Positions 1 to 8,799 of a stretch of DNA of 64,000 bases are shown here, one piece after another; within the stretch, counting starts at the first letter, position 1; each line of letters begins with the position of its first letter. Source of the stretch: RHKK01 sp964596245 (lineage in GTDB: Bacteria; Patescibacteriota; Patescibacteriia; 2-12-FULL-60-25); assembly GCA_964596245.1 (NCBI GenBank), contig CAZQSK010000001.1:1-64000 (forward strand). The letters are read 5' to 3'. The notes beneath the pieces were generated by a model, which saw nothing but the letters and a program-made list of their open reading frames with translations, was not told where the DNA came from and did not search any database. The position numbers were made by a program, and so were the translations under genes.

Positions 1-1505
1 TCATCTTTACGAATGCTAAATACATCGAACCAGTCACGGAAAAACAGTCCTCGTACATCCTCGCGATGCTCTGTAAGCCACGTAACTGAGGTTGTTACGC
101 CCTCAATGCGCATTCGCAGAAAGAGATTGTGCTCGATACGCTCCATCGGTACACCTGACATTACGTAATTCGACCAATACACATTGGCTCTTGTATAGGC
201 AGGAATCCAGCCACCAATCTTGTCAGCCTCAGGTCCAAGCACCAACACGACGCTATCTTCCGGTGTCTTGCTGATCCGTTCGAACAAAGCCGCCTGTTCC
301 TGTCGTGCACGGAACTCTTCTTGCACCGCGATGTGAGTTGTTGCGGCCCACGTTCCATGACCGACATACGCGAGCGAAAGCACAGCGCACAATCCTATCC
401 AAATCTTTTTCCAGCGCTCCGGAACCGCATACATGATCGAAACCAGCACAACAATCAACGCAAACGGCTTTGTGTATTGAACAAAGTGATATGGCCAAAT
501 CGCTTTTCCGGTCAGCACCTGTTGGTTGAGTACCACCAATCCAGCCACCAACAACACGGCGCTAAAAATCCACCATGATTGCTTGATGAGCGTGCGCCAA
601 TCTCTTGTTTGACGGATGATCACTACTGAACAAATGACAAATACACCACAGGCAGCAAGCAAAACTTTGTTAAGCAGCGGCGTATGCATCAACAATAATC
701 CATTGCGCATAGCAAGAGCCTGACTCTCAGCTCCACTAAAGCCAATAAGTCGGGTGATATTCATCAAAATACTAATCACCAATACAACCGCAAAAGCGAT
801 GGCGATGCGCCACTCTTTTTGAATCAGAGCGACAAGCATGAGCAGACCACAAATTCCCATCGCCAAAGCCCAACTAAAAAAATAACAGGTTAATGCACCA
901 GTGATGATGCCTGCGACAATAAATAAACCCGTATCTTTACGCGCAAACATTCTCCAAGCGAGCAGTAAAACGAAAAACAAACCAAGACCACCAACAATCG
1001 GATTGATGGGTCTAGTCCAAAGGGAAAGATGCAACCCGCTTCCAAATCCCAAGCCTTCGTAACCGATGGTAGCGCCCAAACCGGCCGTAATACCGACCAA
1101 AAGACGCATCCACGGCTCACCTTGCGTCAGCTGATACACCAAGAGTCCAATGAGCAGGAAGAGTAGTGCCGGAAGAAAAAACTTGGCCCAAACAAACACC
1201 GTAATCAGTGAAAGCCCGGTTGATCCGGCAATCATTGCAAACGCTGGTTCACCGAGTGCCGGCTGTACCGCGACTTCATCTTTATATTCGTAGAAATATG
1301 GCGACCCTACTTTTGGATACCCGTCCATAACTTCACGGCTTCGGGCAATATAGAAATCTTCGTTATCGGTAAATAGAAATGGGATACCCTTATAGTCGCT
1401 ACCCAATGCCTGCTGAGCCAGGAGTACCGGAGCAATAGACAACGCGCCAACGATCAAAGAAGCAGCAACGAACAGCAAGATCACGTGGAGGCGCGTGAAC
1501 TTCAT
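1..1505 (-). CDS. Multi-pass membrane protein, GT-C glycosyltransferase-like (partial, runs off left edge)
   Basis: The reading frame is open from an ATG at 1505 to the window edge, giving 501 codons without a stop, so the C-terminus is missing. An N-terminal hydrophobic anchor (about residues 5-30) is followed by an acidic external loop containing TDNEDFYIA (about 46-54), then roughly nine or ten hydrophobic helices and a soluble tail. An acidic residue pair in the first large loop is typical of GT-C enzymes that use lipid-phosphate sugars (known for the family). Its ATG overlaps the stop of the upstream epimerase gene as ATGA, so the two are probably translationally coupled. Role in the glycan locus is inferred from context; the donor is unknown. 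Confidence 0.65.
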   Translation of the reverse strand, partial: MKFTRLHVILLFVAASLIVGALSIAPVLLAQQALGSDYKGIPFLFTDNEDFYIARSREVMDGYPKVGSPYFYEYKDEVAVQPALGEPAFAMIAGSTGLSLITVFVWAKFFLPALLFLLIGLLVYQLTQGEPWMRLLVGITAGLGATIGYEGLGFGSGLHLSLWTRPINPIVGGLGLFFVLLLAWRMFARKDTGLFIVAGIITGALTCYFFSWALAMGICGLLMLVALIQKEWRIAIAFAVVLVISILMNITRLIGFSGAESQALAMRNGLLLMHTPLLNKVLLAACGVFVICSVVIIRQTRDWRTLIKQSWWIFSAVLLVAGLVVLNQQVLTGKAIWPYHFVQYTKPFALIVVLVSIMYAVPERWKKIWIGLCAVLSLAYVGHGTWAATTHIAVQEEFRARQEQAALFERISKTPEDSVVLVLGPEADKIGGWIPAYTRANVYWSNYVMSGVPMERIEHNLFLRMRIEGVTTSVTWLTEHREDVRGLFFRDWFDVFSIRKD

Positions 1506-2431
1506 ACATTTGCTTGTTCCTTCTTTGCCCAGACAACCAACTCGGACAGCGCTTTTTGATAATCCGTTTTCGGTTCCCAACCGAGCTTCTCTTTCGCTTT
1601 ACGGATATCCAGCACGTTCGAATGCACATCGACGAGACGACCTGCAGAAAAACGCGCGTTAATTTCTTTTCCAAGCGCTGAGCGAATATCATCCATGACT
1701 TGCTGCAATGAGCGACCAACACCGGCGCCGATGTTATAGACCTCAAAATGTTCAGGCACATGATCAACCATCGCCCAAAGCGCGGTCGTCACATCTTCCA
1801 CAGGAATATAATCACGCACTTGTGAACCATCTCCCCAAATCTCAATCGGCTCACCATGCAATGCCTTGTACAAAAAAACATTGATCGCGCCCTGACCGTG
1901 CCCGTCATGCCACGGACCGAACGGATTTCCAACGCGTGCGGATGTCACGCGCAAACCGCGCAAACGATTCAAGACGCGCAGATAATGCTCGATACTCAAC
2001 TTCATCACGCCATAAGCACTAATAGGCATCGCGTTCGCCGATTCGGGAATCGGAGACAGTTCTTGGTCGCCGTAAATCGCACCGCCGCTCGAAAGGAAAA
2101 TAAAATGCCCAACCCCAGCCTCGGCACAAGCCTGCGCGAGTCGCACGCTATTCAAGACGTTATCCTGTACTTCGGATTCAATAACTTTTTCTGCACTTCC
2201 AGGATACGTTGTGCTCGCCATGTGAATCACCGTTGATCCTGGCGTGAGTTCGGAGCGATAGGCCTCAAGTTCTCGTACGTCTTGTTCCACGTATCGAACG
2301 CGGGAATCAGAAACGGGCCACGGAGCCGGGCGACGCGAAATAACGACGATTTCAACGTCTCTTTCGCCAATTCCTCGCAAAAAATTCGTCCCCAGGAAGC
2401 CGGAGCCGCCGGTCACGATTAAACGCTCCAT
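1502..2431 (-). CDS. NAD-dependent epimerase/dehydratase (extended SDR)
   Basis: A 309-residue extended short-chain dehydrogenase/reductase. It has the nucleotide-binding loop TGGSGFLG at residues 7-14, the SSGGAIYG strand at 114-121 and the catalytic YGVMK (Y140, K144). This is the architecture of UDP-glucose 4-epimerase and related nucleotide-sugar epimerases/dehydratases acting in the cytoplasm. It lies first in a minus-strand pair with the membrane protein at 1505 and divergent from the GT2 gene at 2516, so it probably makes a sugar nucleotide for the surface glycan. The exact sugar substrate cannot be read from the sequence. Confidence 0.9.
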   Translation of the reverse strand: MERLIVTGGSGFLGTNFLRGIGERDVEIVVISRRPAPWPVSDSRVRYVEQDVRELEAYRSELTPGSTVIHMASTTYPGSAEKVIESEVQDNVLNSVRLAQACAEAGVGHFIFLSSGGAIYGDQELSPIPESANAMPISAYGVMKLSIEHYLRVLNRLRGLRVTSARVGNPFGPWHDGHGQGAINVFLYKALHGEPIEIWGDGSQVRDYIPVEDVTTALWAMVDHVPEHFEVYNIGAGVGRSLQQVMDDIRSALGKEINARFSAGRLVDVHSNVLDIRKAKEKLGWEPKTDYQKALSELVVWAKKEQANV

Positions 2432-2515
2432 ATCTGGCCATTAGCTTAACCCGCGCCCGTATAGACCCGCAAGGACTGGACGAATCGGCCAAAAGTATGC
2501 TCAACTAGGCCCAAT

Positions 2516-3460
2516 ATGGCCACGTTTTCGATTGTCGTCCCCGTCTATTACAACGCCCTAAATCTGCCCAAAACCATCCCCGCCCTCCAAAACGTCTTGG
2601 ACCAGGTCCAGGATATGCGCGGCGAGATGGTCTTTGTTGACGACGGATCGGGCGACGAATCGTTTGATGTCCTAAAAGAATTCGCGGCCAAGGACCAACG
2701 CATCAAGGTTATTCGCCTCGTGAAGAATGTCGGCGCATACCCCGCGCTCTTAGCAGGTATTGATCATGCGAGTGGTGATGTAATTTCCATCATCATGGCC
2801 GATTTGCAGGATCCGCCGGAACTTATCTTGCAGATGTTGGCCGCATGGAAGCAGGGTTCAAAGATCGTGCTCGCCGAACGCACGGATCGCGAAGACCCAT
2901 TTGTGCCGCGCATGCTCGCTAAGATGTTTTGGGAATTCATGCATCGCTTTGCGGCCAAAACAATTCCGCGCGGTGGATTTGATCTTGTGCTGTTCGATAA
3001 GCGAGTTGCAGACATCTTGCGTCAGACACGCGAAAAGAATTCGCATTTCATGATCCAGGTTTTGTGGACCGGATTCAAGCCGCACGTCATTCCCTACACC
3101 CGTCGTCAGCGCGATGCGGGTAAGTCTCGCTGGACTGTCTCCAAACGAGTGAAATTGTTTATCGACAGCGCCATCGCCTTCTCATTTGCGCCGTTGCGAG
3201 CCATGAGTATGGTCGGTCTTTTAACCGCACTCGTCGGGTTCATGACGGCTGCCTATCTTTTTATCGATCGCATCTTCAACGGAGCGCCTGTTCAAGGCTG
3301 GACCTCGCTTATGGTTGTCGTGCTGGTGATCGGCGGTATCCAAATGTTAATGATGGGGATGATCGGCGAATACATCTGGCGTACGTTTGATGAAACGCGC
3401 CGTCGTCCTGCTTACACCGTGGCCGAAACCGTGAACGTAGAGACTACTTCCGGACAATAA
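2516..3460 (+). CDS. Family 2 glycosyltransferase, polyprenyl-phosphate type (DPM1/GtrB/ArnC-like)
   Basis: The 314-residue protein starts with the GT-A strand FSIVVPVYY, followed by VDDGSGDES (about 41-49) and the metal/nucleotide motif ADLQDPPE (95-102). The C-terminal hundred residues carry two transmembrane helices (about 215-285) and end in a basic tail. That combination is known from enzymes that transfer a sugar to undecaprenyl or dolichyl phosphate at the inner membrane face, feeding GT-C transferases such as those at 1-1505 and 10631-11941 (inferred pairing). There is no Shine-Dalgarno; a -10-like TATGCT lies at 2496-2501. The gene is convergent with the methyltransferase at 3444 and overlaps it by 17 bases. 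Confidence 0.9.
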   Translation: MATFSIVVPVYYNALNLPKTIPALQNVLDQVQDMRGEMVFVDDGSGDESFDVLKEFAAKDQRIKVIRLVKNVGAYPALLAGIDHASGDVISIIMADLQDPPELILQMLAAWKQGSKIVLAERTDREDPFVPRMLAKMFWEFMHRFAAKTIPRGGFDLVLFDKRVADILRQTREKNSHFMIQVLWTGFKPHVIPYTRRQRDAGKSRWTVSKRVKLFIDSAIAFSFAPLRAMSMVGLLTALVGFMTAAYLFIDRIFNGAPVQGWTSLMVVVLVIGGIQMLMMGMIGEYIWRTFDETRRRPAYTVAETVNVETTSGQ

Positions 3461-4265
3461 GATACGGACTTGCACCGACAATTTCCGCACCCGGCAGTTT
3501 TGCGTACAAATAATCGAGTAGTTTGAAGGGGCTCAAAATCGGCATGAAGACGTAGAGCAGGACTTTGCGTAACGGAGAGACACCAAAAGAAAACAAAACA
3601 GACAAACCATACGCGAGGGTAATCAGAATTCCGGAAACTGGGCCATTCAACATGCCGGCTTCAACTTCTTGCGCACCTTCGAACAGCGAACGCAAACCAT
3701 CATGCGTCCAACGTGAATAATCTTTCGGAGAAGGATGCAAGGGAAAGACAAACGGGACGGCCGTATAAATATATCCACCAGGTTTCGTGACTCGCATCAA
3801 TTCTTTCGCAACCACCCAAGGCTTGGGCACATGTTCCAATACCTGTTCGGTGCAAACCGCATCAAACGTGTTGTCAGGAAACGGCAGCTTATCAGCCTCT
3901 GCAACAATCTGAACATTTGGAAACGGAAATACATCCACGTTTAATGCACGCGGATGAATCGTGGTCGGACCGGAACCGACATTCAACGTAATGCCGTCTT
4001 TTGCAAACCGCTCGATGAACTGTTTTCCGGAGCGACCACTGAACAAAACCGGCGCCACAATGGATACCGCAATCTCATAAAAACGCGGCCATTTCTTGAA
4101 GTAGTTCTTAAAGGCGTTTTCCCCATCAGATAACTCCTGCTCGCGGAAGGACTTAATAGTCGCTTCATCGCAAAAATAGAGCTTACCCTCTTCTTGAGCT
4201 GTAGGCTGTCTATTAAGCGGGATTTGGCGGCCCAGGAAACGGTAGGCGTCATGAAGCTGGTCCAT
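3444..4265 (-). CDS. Class I SAM-dependent methyltransferase
   Basis: 273 residues with a Methyltransf_11-type core: SAM-binding LNVGSGP (94-100), the acidic LNVDV strand end (108-112), ADKLPFPDNTFD (124-135) and VLEHVPKPW (142-150). A hydrophobic stretch near residues 205-245 suggests membrane association. Such enzymes methylate sugars or small molecules, but the substrate is not predictable. It is one of four methyltransferases in this glycan locus, divergent from the next across 60 bases. The 13 bases at 4271-4283, just before its start, recur before the methyltransferase at 6662. Confidence 0.85.
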   Translation of the reverse strand: MDQLHDAYRFLGRQIPLNRQPTAQEEGKLYFCDEATIKSFREQELSDGENAFKNYFKKWPRFYEIAVSIVAPVLFSGRSGKQFIERFAKDGITLNVGSGPTTIHPRALNVDVFPFPNVQIVAEADKLPFPDNTFDAVCTEQVLEHVPKPWVVAKELMRVTKPGGYIYTAVPFVFPLHPSPKDYSRWTHDGLRSLFEGAQEVEAGMLNGPVSGILITLAYGLSVLFSFGVSPLRKVLLYVFMPILSPFKLLDYLYAKLPGAEIVGASPYLIVRK

Positions 4266-4325
4266 ATCCGCCTTAGGCTAGCACAGGTCTTATACACCTG
4301 CTATTGTGGCCTCAATTTTCGCCCT

Positions 4326-5246
4326 ATGCCCGAATTGCCGCGTAAAACCATGAGTAAGGAGGAGGCCAAATCCTATACCGAGGTGGTCCGTAATTGGTGG
4401 AATTCCCACCCCTTTACCTTGGGCCTTGCTTCAAACGAATCAGGCAACAAATACGATATTACGGGCCGTATGGAGCAGCTGGATCTTCACTTCTTTCAGG
4501 AGGTGGATCGCAAGATGCGTAAGTTCTACGGCACATCTGGTCAGCCAGAAGGCGCGCCGCTTTTGTCCACGCTTGTTCCATACGAAGAACTTCGCGGCAA
4601 GAAAGCGCTCGACATCGCTGTTGGAAGCGGATGGTCAGCCGTGACGCTTGCCGAACAAGGTGTTGAAACCTACGGTATTGATTTGACCGAGGAAGCCATT
4701 CGCATGACCGCGCGTCACGCAGAATTGAAAGGTGTGAAGCTTGAGCTCAAGCAAATGGATGCGCAGCACTTAGAATTCCCTGACAATTATTTTGATTACG
4801 TTCAAGCTTGGGGTTGTTTGATGCACATGCCGGATACCGAGCGCGCGATTGCCGAAATTCTGCGCGTCTTGAAACCGGGAGGCCGTTTCTTGGCATACAT
4901 GTACAACAAAGACTCGCTCACGTATTGGTTCAGCTTCTTTTTCTTGCGCGGAATCTTGAAAGGAGATCTCATCAAATACAAAGGCAACATGACGGCGATC
5001 GTGAGCCGCTATTCTGACGGAGCCCCGGTTGGTGGCAACATGCTGACCAAGGCGTATTCGAAAAAAGAAGCGCGCAAACTCTTTGCAGCCTTCAACGATG
5101 TGAAAGTGCATCCGTTCTACATTCCAATCGAAGTCGAGAGCTGGCCGTCACGTGCATTCCCCTTCTTTAAACACTTCCCTGCCGGATTCAAAAAGTGGCT
5201 TGGTTCAAAACTTGCTTGGGGATTGATCATCGAAGCCCGCGGTTAA
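4326..5246 (+). CDS. Class I SAM-dependent methyltransferase
   Basis: About 306 residues. The SAM motif LDIAVGSGWSA, the acidic GIDLTEEAI, the MDAQHLEFPDNYFDYV post-II region and VLKPGGRF identify a class I methyltransferase. The frame is open further upstream to 4194, but that start would run deep into the divergent gene. I chose ATG 4326, where the sequence becomes protein-like; ATG 4350 is an alternative (298 residues). No Shine-Dalgarno is visible. Its TAA stop lies inside the loop of a terminator hairpin shared with the convergent gene at 5243. Substrate unknown; a glycan or lipid-linked sugar is inferred from context. Confidence 0.82.
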   Translation: MPELPRKTMSKEEAKSYTEVVRNWWNSHPFTLGLASNESGNKYDITGRMEQLDLHFFQEVDRKMRKFYGTSGQPEGAPLLSTLVPYEELRGKKALDIAVGSGWSAVTLAEQGVETYGIDLTEEAIRMTARHAELKGVKLELKQMDAQHLEFPDNYFDYVQAWGCLMHMPDTERAIAEILRVLKPGGRFLAYMYNKDSLTYWFSFFFLRGILKGDLIKYKGNMTAIVSRYSDGAPVGGNMLTKAYSKKEARKLFAAFNDVKVHPFYIPIEVESWPSRAFPFFKHFPAGFKKWLGSKLAWGLIIEARG

Positions 5247-5259
5247 GCCGCGGGTTTTT
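5236..5259 (+). terminator. Intrinsic terminator with both convergent stop codons in its loop
   Basis: A perfect 7-bp stem, CCCGCGG (5236-5242) with CCGCGGG (5248-5254), is followed by five T. The 5-base loop holds TTAA, which is the TAA stop of the plus-strand methyltransferase (5244-5246) and, read in reverse, the TAA stop of the minus-strand one (5243-5245). Confidence 0.8.
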
Positions 5260-6034
5260 GTGCTGCAACGTACAACAATTCGCCAAATGGTGGATAAATT
5301 GATGCGATCCCAAACGTAAGCACGTTCTTCATCTTCTTTGGATTCGTTATCCAATGCTTTTGATAATATCCGGTTCCAGCTTTTGAGGTGATGTTGGAAA
5401 AACCGCTCCAGGCCAGCATGTTGCGACACTCACCAGCCGTAAACTCGCGCACATGTCCGGTGAAATGCGTTTCGCTATTGAAATAATCTTTCAAATCCCA
5501 CAAAGGTGAAACACCAAACAAAAATTTCATGCGCTTTGGAAGCGAAGTGAGATTGGGCGTTGTCAAAACCATCCACCCGCCAGGCTTCAGCACGCGCAAC
5601 GCTTCAGCGAAGACATGTTTATGGATGCCATGAAGATGCTCGATGACCGCATTACACACAACAAGATCAACGCTATTTGATGCTTGCGGCAAACTCATGT
5701 CCAAGGTCTGGTCCAACATTTGAATGCCCTCGCGCTGCCAAACATTTTGCAGATGCGCGACATCCTGCGCCGTTAACGTGAACATATTCCCCGGCGCATC
5801 CGGAAAAATGAAACGATCAACACCAATAACAGACGATGCGCCAAGATATTTTGCAGCAAGCAAATGCAACCCTTGCGAGCTACCGAGCTCAAGCACATCT
5901 TTTCCCGCATACGATCCCGTCTGCGCTTCGACAAAACGCATGGTTTTATTCATGCGATAGATTTCGGAACGCTCGCGATCGGAAACCGGAGCCAATGCTT
6001 CGTAAGACTTCGAAAGCGCCTGAGCGATATCCAT
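5243..6034 (-). CDS. Class I SAM-dependent methyltransferase
   Basis: 263 residues with DVLELGSSQG (46-55) for SAM binding, GVDR as motif II, VVCNAVIEHLHG and VLKPGGWMVLTTPN, a typical Methyltransf_11/25 core. It follows the methyltransferase gene at 6036-6662 with a one-base gap and is probably cotranscribed with it. The C-terminal half has no recognisable extra domain. The substrate is not identifiable; placement among glycosyltransferases suggests a sugar or lipid-linked intermediate (inference). Confidence 0.85.
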   Translation of the reverse strand: MDIAQALSKSYEALAPVSDRERSEIYRMNKTMRFVEAQTGSYAGKDVLELGSSQGLHLLAAKYLGASSVIGVDRFIFPDAPGNMFTLTAQDVAHLQNVWQREGIQMLDQTLDMSLPQASNSVDLVVCNAVIEHLHGIHKHVFAEALRVLKPGGWMVLTTPNLTSLPKRMKFLFGVSPLWDLKDYFNSETHFTGHVREFTAGECRNMLAWSGFSNITSKAGTGYYQKHWITNPKKMKNVLTFGIASIYPPFGELLYVAAQKPAA

Positions 6035-6035
6035 A

Positions 6036-6662
6036 TTAAGACGGCTTGCGAGCAGTCACGTAGAAACCGGAAGCCTGCTTTCCGGATGACGGACGAACGC
6101 GGTCCAACTGACGACCGATCCAAAGGAAAAAGGCATTGTGAATCGGACGCGGCAACAAATGCGCGAGTGTTTCGACCGGACCACGTACCGGCTGCACTTT
6201 CACTTCATCGAATTCGTAGAGAAGATGACGCAAGCCCTCATCCGTCAAGCGCCAATAGTCCTGATAATATCCGGGCTCCGCGTGATATGGCGCAAGAAAC
6301 GGGACATACAAGAAAAGAAAACCGCCCGGCTTAAGCACACGCTTCAATTCCTTCACCGCATCCCACGGGCGCGGCACATGCTCAAGCACAGCGAGACATG
6401 CGGCGGCATCATATGTCGCATCATCAATCGGCATGGCCTGCACATCACCGACGACATCTGGATGATACGTATCAACCGGATCAAGTACCTGATAATTCAC
6501 ATGCTCGAGCAATGGACGAATCCAGACGCGACGTGGATCCACACGATTGCCACGCTTGGTGTCAGCGCGAAGACCGGCACCAATATCAAGCACGCGCCAG
6601 CCGGGCGTCAGGAGCTTGCGTACTGCGTCATCAAAGAAGATGTCCCAAGCGGCTTTTGACAT
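6036..6662 (-). CDS. Class I SAM-dependent methyltransferase (short)
   Basis: 208 residues, compact. RVLDIGAGL (23-31) binds SAM; DVQAMPIDDATYDAAACLAVLEH and VLKPGGFLFLYVPF complete the core. The region around FLAPYHAEPGYYQDYWRLT is common in methyltransferases of surface-polysaccharide clusters. It sits directly between a GT4 gene (stop 6668) and the methyltransferase at 5243-6034 in a tight minus-strand run. No Shine-Dalgarno is seen. Confidence 0.85.
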   Translation of the reverse strand: MSKAAWDIFFDDAVRKLLTPGWRVLDIGAGLRADTKRGNRVDPRRVWIRPLLEHVNYQVLDPVDTYHPDVVGDVQAMPIDDATYDAAACLAVLEHVPRPWDAVKELKRVLKPGGFLFLYVPFLAPYHAEPGYYQDYWRLTDEGLRHLLYEFDEVKVQPVRGPVETLAHLLPRPIHNAFFLWIGRQLDRVRPSSGKQASGFYVTARKPS

Positions 6663-6667
6663 AGGCC

Positions 6668-7693
6668 TTAGGCTAGCAGGATTTGCGCCAAGCGGGAAAC
6701 GAGCGAAGACAAGCCTGCTTTTGTCGCCACATCTTGATGAGCCGCCTCTGAACTCACCGGATTTTTGAGCGTCTCACTCGCAAAACGTACATCCTCATCA
6801 GACCAAGAACCATTCGTGAGACGCACACCCTCAAAACCACCGAATACATTTGAAGCGGCCATAACCGGTGTTCCACAAGCCAGAGATTCGAGCACCGCCT
6901 TATCCAAGCTTCCGGTCTGGCTCGCCGTGACAAACAACGCGGCTTCTTGATACTCGGAAATCAAATCCTTGCCGAGAAGCGCTCCTCGAAAACGCACAAC
7001 ATCAGACAAATTCTTGTTCGTGGTGAGCGCACGCATTGCTTCTTGATAAGTATGATCGCTTTCAAGATATGGCTCGCCAACAATATCCAAATAAAACTTC
7101 AAATCAGGATTCTGTTCGCGAATACGCGAAGCGAGCTGGATCAATTCTTCAAGCTTTTTGCGTGGGCTGACACGACCAACCGTAAGCAAGATAGGCTTAC
7201 GAGTGACGGACGCGATATGAAACGTATCTGTATCGATCCCATGCCCTGTAACGATCTTTTTGGATGATGGGAGGCGCATGCTCTCCGCGGTTGCGGTACA
7301 GATCTTATCCACGAATACATTCGCCACACGCAAGCTCATAGGAATCGAACCGTGTGTGTACCAAAGCACTAAACGCTTACCCAACAATTTCCAATACCAG
7401 CCCAATGCGGCCGCAACGGGTGCCATCATGTGAACAAATACAGCATCGACTTCCTTGCGAACCTTCCAAGACAATCGCATCAGGGCCCACATGCGCTTCA
7501 TTTTTCCCTTCGGCATCGGGTGAATATGTACATTCGCAGGAAGCGAGGCATGCTCCCCCTCTTTCCAACATGTCACATGGACTATCGACGCGTGCTTGGC
7601 TAACTCCGCCAGCCAACTCACAAAGAACGCCAAATTCGTGTCGCGTTCATCCACGACTTGCGTAGCAACAAACAAGCCTTTATTCGTTTGCAT
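6668..7693 (-). CDS. Family 4 glycosyltransferase
   Basis: 341-residue GT-B enzyme. The N-terminal Rossmann half is followed by ILLTVGRVSPRKKLEELI, the usual start of the nucleotide-sugar domain, and by a family E-x7-E region within ASQTGSLDKAVLESLACGTP. Cytosolic, adding one sugar to a lipid-linked acceptor (family knowledge). It overlaps the upstream GT4 gene by 14 bases, consistent with coupled translation. Donor and acceptor unknown. Confidence 0.88.
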   Translation of the reverse strand: MQTNKGLFVATQVVDERDTNLAFFVSWLAELAKHASIVHVTCWKEGEHASLPANVHIHPMPKGKMKRMWALMRLSWKVRKEVDAVFVHMMAPVAAALGWYWKLLGKRLVLWYTHGSIPMSLRVANVFVDKICTATAESMRLPSSKKIVTGHGIDTDTFHIASVTRKPILLTVGRVSPRKKLEELIQLASRIREQNPDLKFYLDIVGEPYLESDHTYQEAMRALTTNKNLSDVVRFRGALLGKDLISEYQEAALFVTASQTGSLDKAVLESLACGTPVMAASNVFGGFEGVRLTNGSWSDEDVRFASETLKNPVSSEAAHQDVATKAGLSSLVSRLAQILLA

Positions 7694-8798
7694 ATGATTT
7701 CAAAAAAGAACCGATGGATTTCCCGCGCTCTTCCCAAGCATACGGCTTTACTTTGGCACGCGCTGCATCGGATGCCGTGTTCATGGCACGAATTTCACTC
7801 AACGCACGGAGAAAATCTTGCCCGTTATCAGGCTTAAAGAAACGAGCGACAGATTCATCCAAGATTTCATGCGAGCTTGGAACATCACTCGCAAGCACCG
7901 GAAGCCCGGCTGCCAAATATTCAAATAGCTTCAGCGGTGATGTGTATGACTTTCCAATTTCAAACCTGGCTGATGTCGGAAGGAGAGCCGCATCAGCTGC
8001 TGCAAGCCAGGCAGGAACTGCATTTCGTTGAAGCTGACCCAAGAATCGAACGTGCGACGTGTCGCCGGCGATTTCTTGAATGCGCAAAATATCCTCTGGA
8101 TATCCGCCGACAACAGCCAACTCCACACCTTCCGGAATATCCTTAAACGCATCCGCAATCCCGTCCATGCCCTTCCAAGGATACAAATGGCCGGTGTAGA
8201 CCAACAAAAATACGTCAACCGGAACTCCCAACTTCGCACGCGCCTCCTGCTTTGTCGGAAGATTCGTGAACTGCTCCGGATCAAAACCATCGTGCGCGAT
8301 CAAAATCTTTTCAGATGGAACGCCAAGCTTCAAAAGCTCTTGCTTAATCCCTTCGGAAATCACAATCCATGCCGTAACGCGCGAAACGAGTTTAGCCACT
8401 CGAGAGGTGACATCATGTAACTCAACAAACAACGGTTTCTTGGTTGCTTTGCCCATCGCATCTGCGATAACCAAGTCGCGAGTGTAATAAACGTCAGAGT
8501 CCGGAAGGCGCTTAGCAAGATTGCGCACAAATGATCCGCGCTCAATCGCATATACAAAAGGCTTGAGCACCGAAGGCGCAGACGCAACAAAATCGATTAC
8601 CGGAATCTGCTTCCACGTAAAAAGCGATGGGATTCCGTAAAACTCAAATGGATTCGTTTTGATGGCGTTCTTACGCTGTGCCGTCACCAATTCAATCTCA
8701 ATACCAGCCTTGGCCATAGCTTCGCACGTTTTCATGATCTGATAGCCATGCGCTTTCTCGGTGGGCAATCGGATATTTTCAGCGTAAAGCAAGCGCAT
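7680..8798 (-). CDS. Family 4 glycosyltransferase
   Basis: About 372 residues from ATG 8798, which lies one base after the stop of the asparagine synthetase-like gene (TGATATG junction). The frame is open further upstream, but that part is antisense-like sequence inside the neighbour. The protein opens MRLLYAENIRLPTEKAHG, a common GT4 start; LLVYTGHLYPWKGMDGI begins the C-terminal domain, and KLFEYLAAGLPVLASD is the E-x7-E region. Likely a cytoplasmic sugar transferase in glycan assembly. Confidence 0.87.
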   Translation of the reverse strand: MRLLYAENIRLPTEKAHGYQIMKTCEAMAKAGIEIELVTAQRKNAIKTNPFEFYGIPSLFTWKQIPVIDFVASAPSVLKPFVYAIERGSFVRNLAKRLPDSDVYYTRDLVIADAMGKATKKPLFVELHDVTSRVAKLVSRVTAWIVISEGIKQELLKLGVPSEKILIAHDGFDPEQFTNLPTKQEARAKLGVPVDVFLLVYTGHLYPWKGMDGIADAFKDIPEGVELAVVGGYPEDILRIQEIAGDTSHVRFLGQLQRNAVPAWLAAADAALLPTSARFEIGKSYTSPLKLFEYLAAGLPVLASDVPSSHEILDESVARFFKPDNGQDFLRALSEIRAMNTASDAARAKVKPYAWEERGKSIGSFLKSYANE

Positions 8799-8799
8799 A

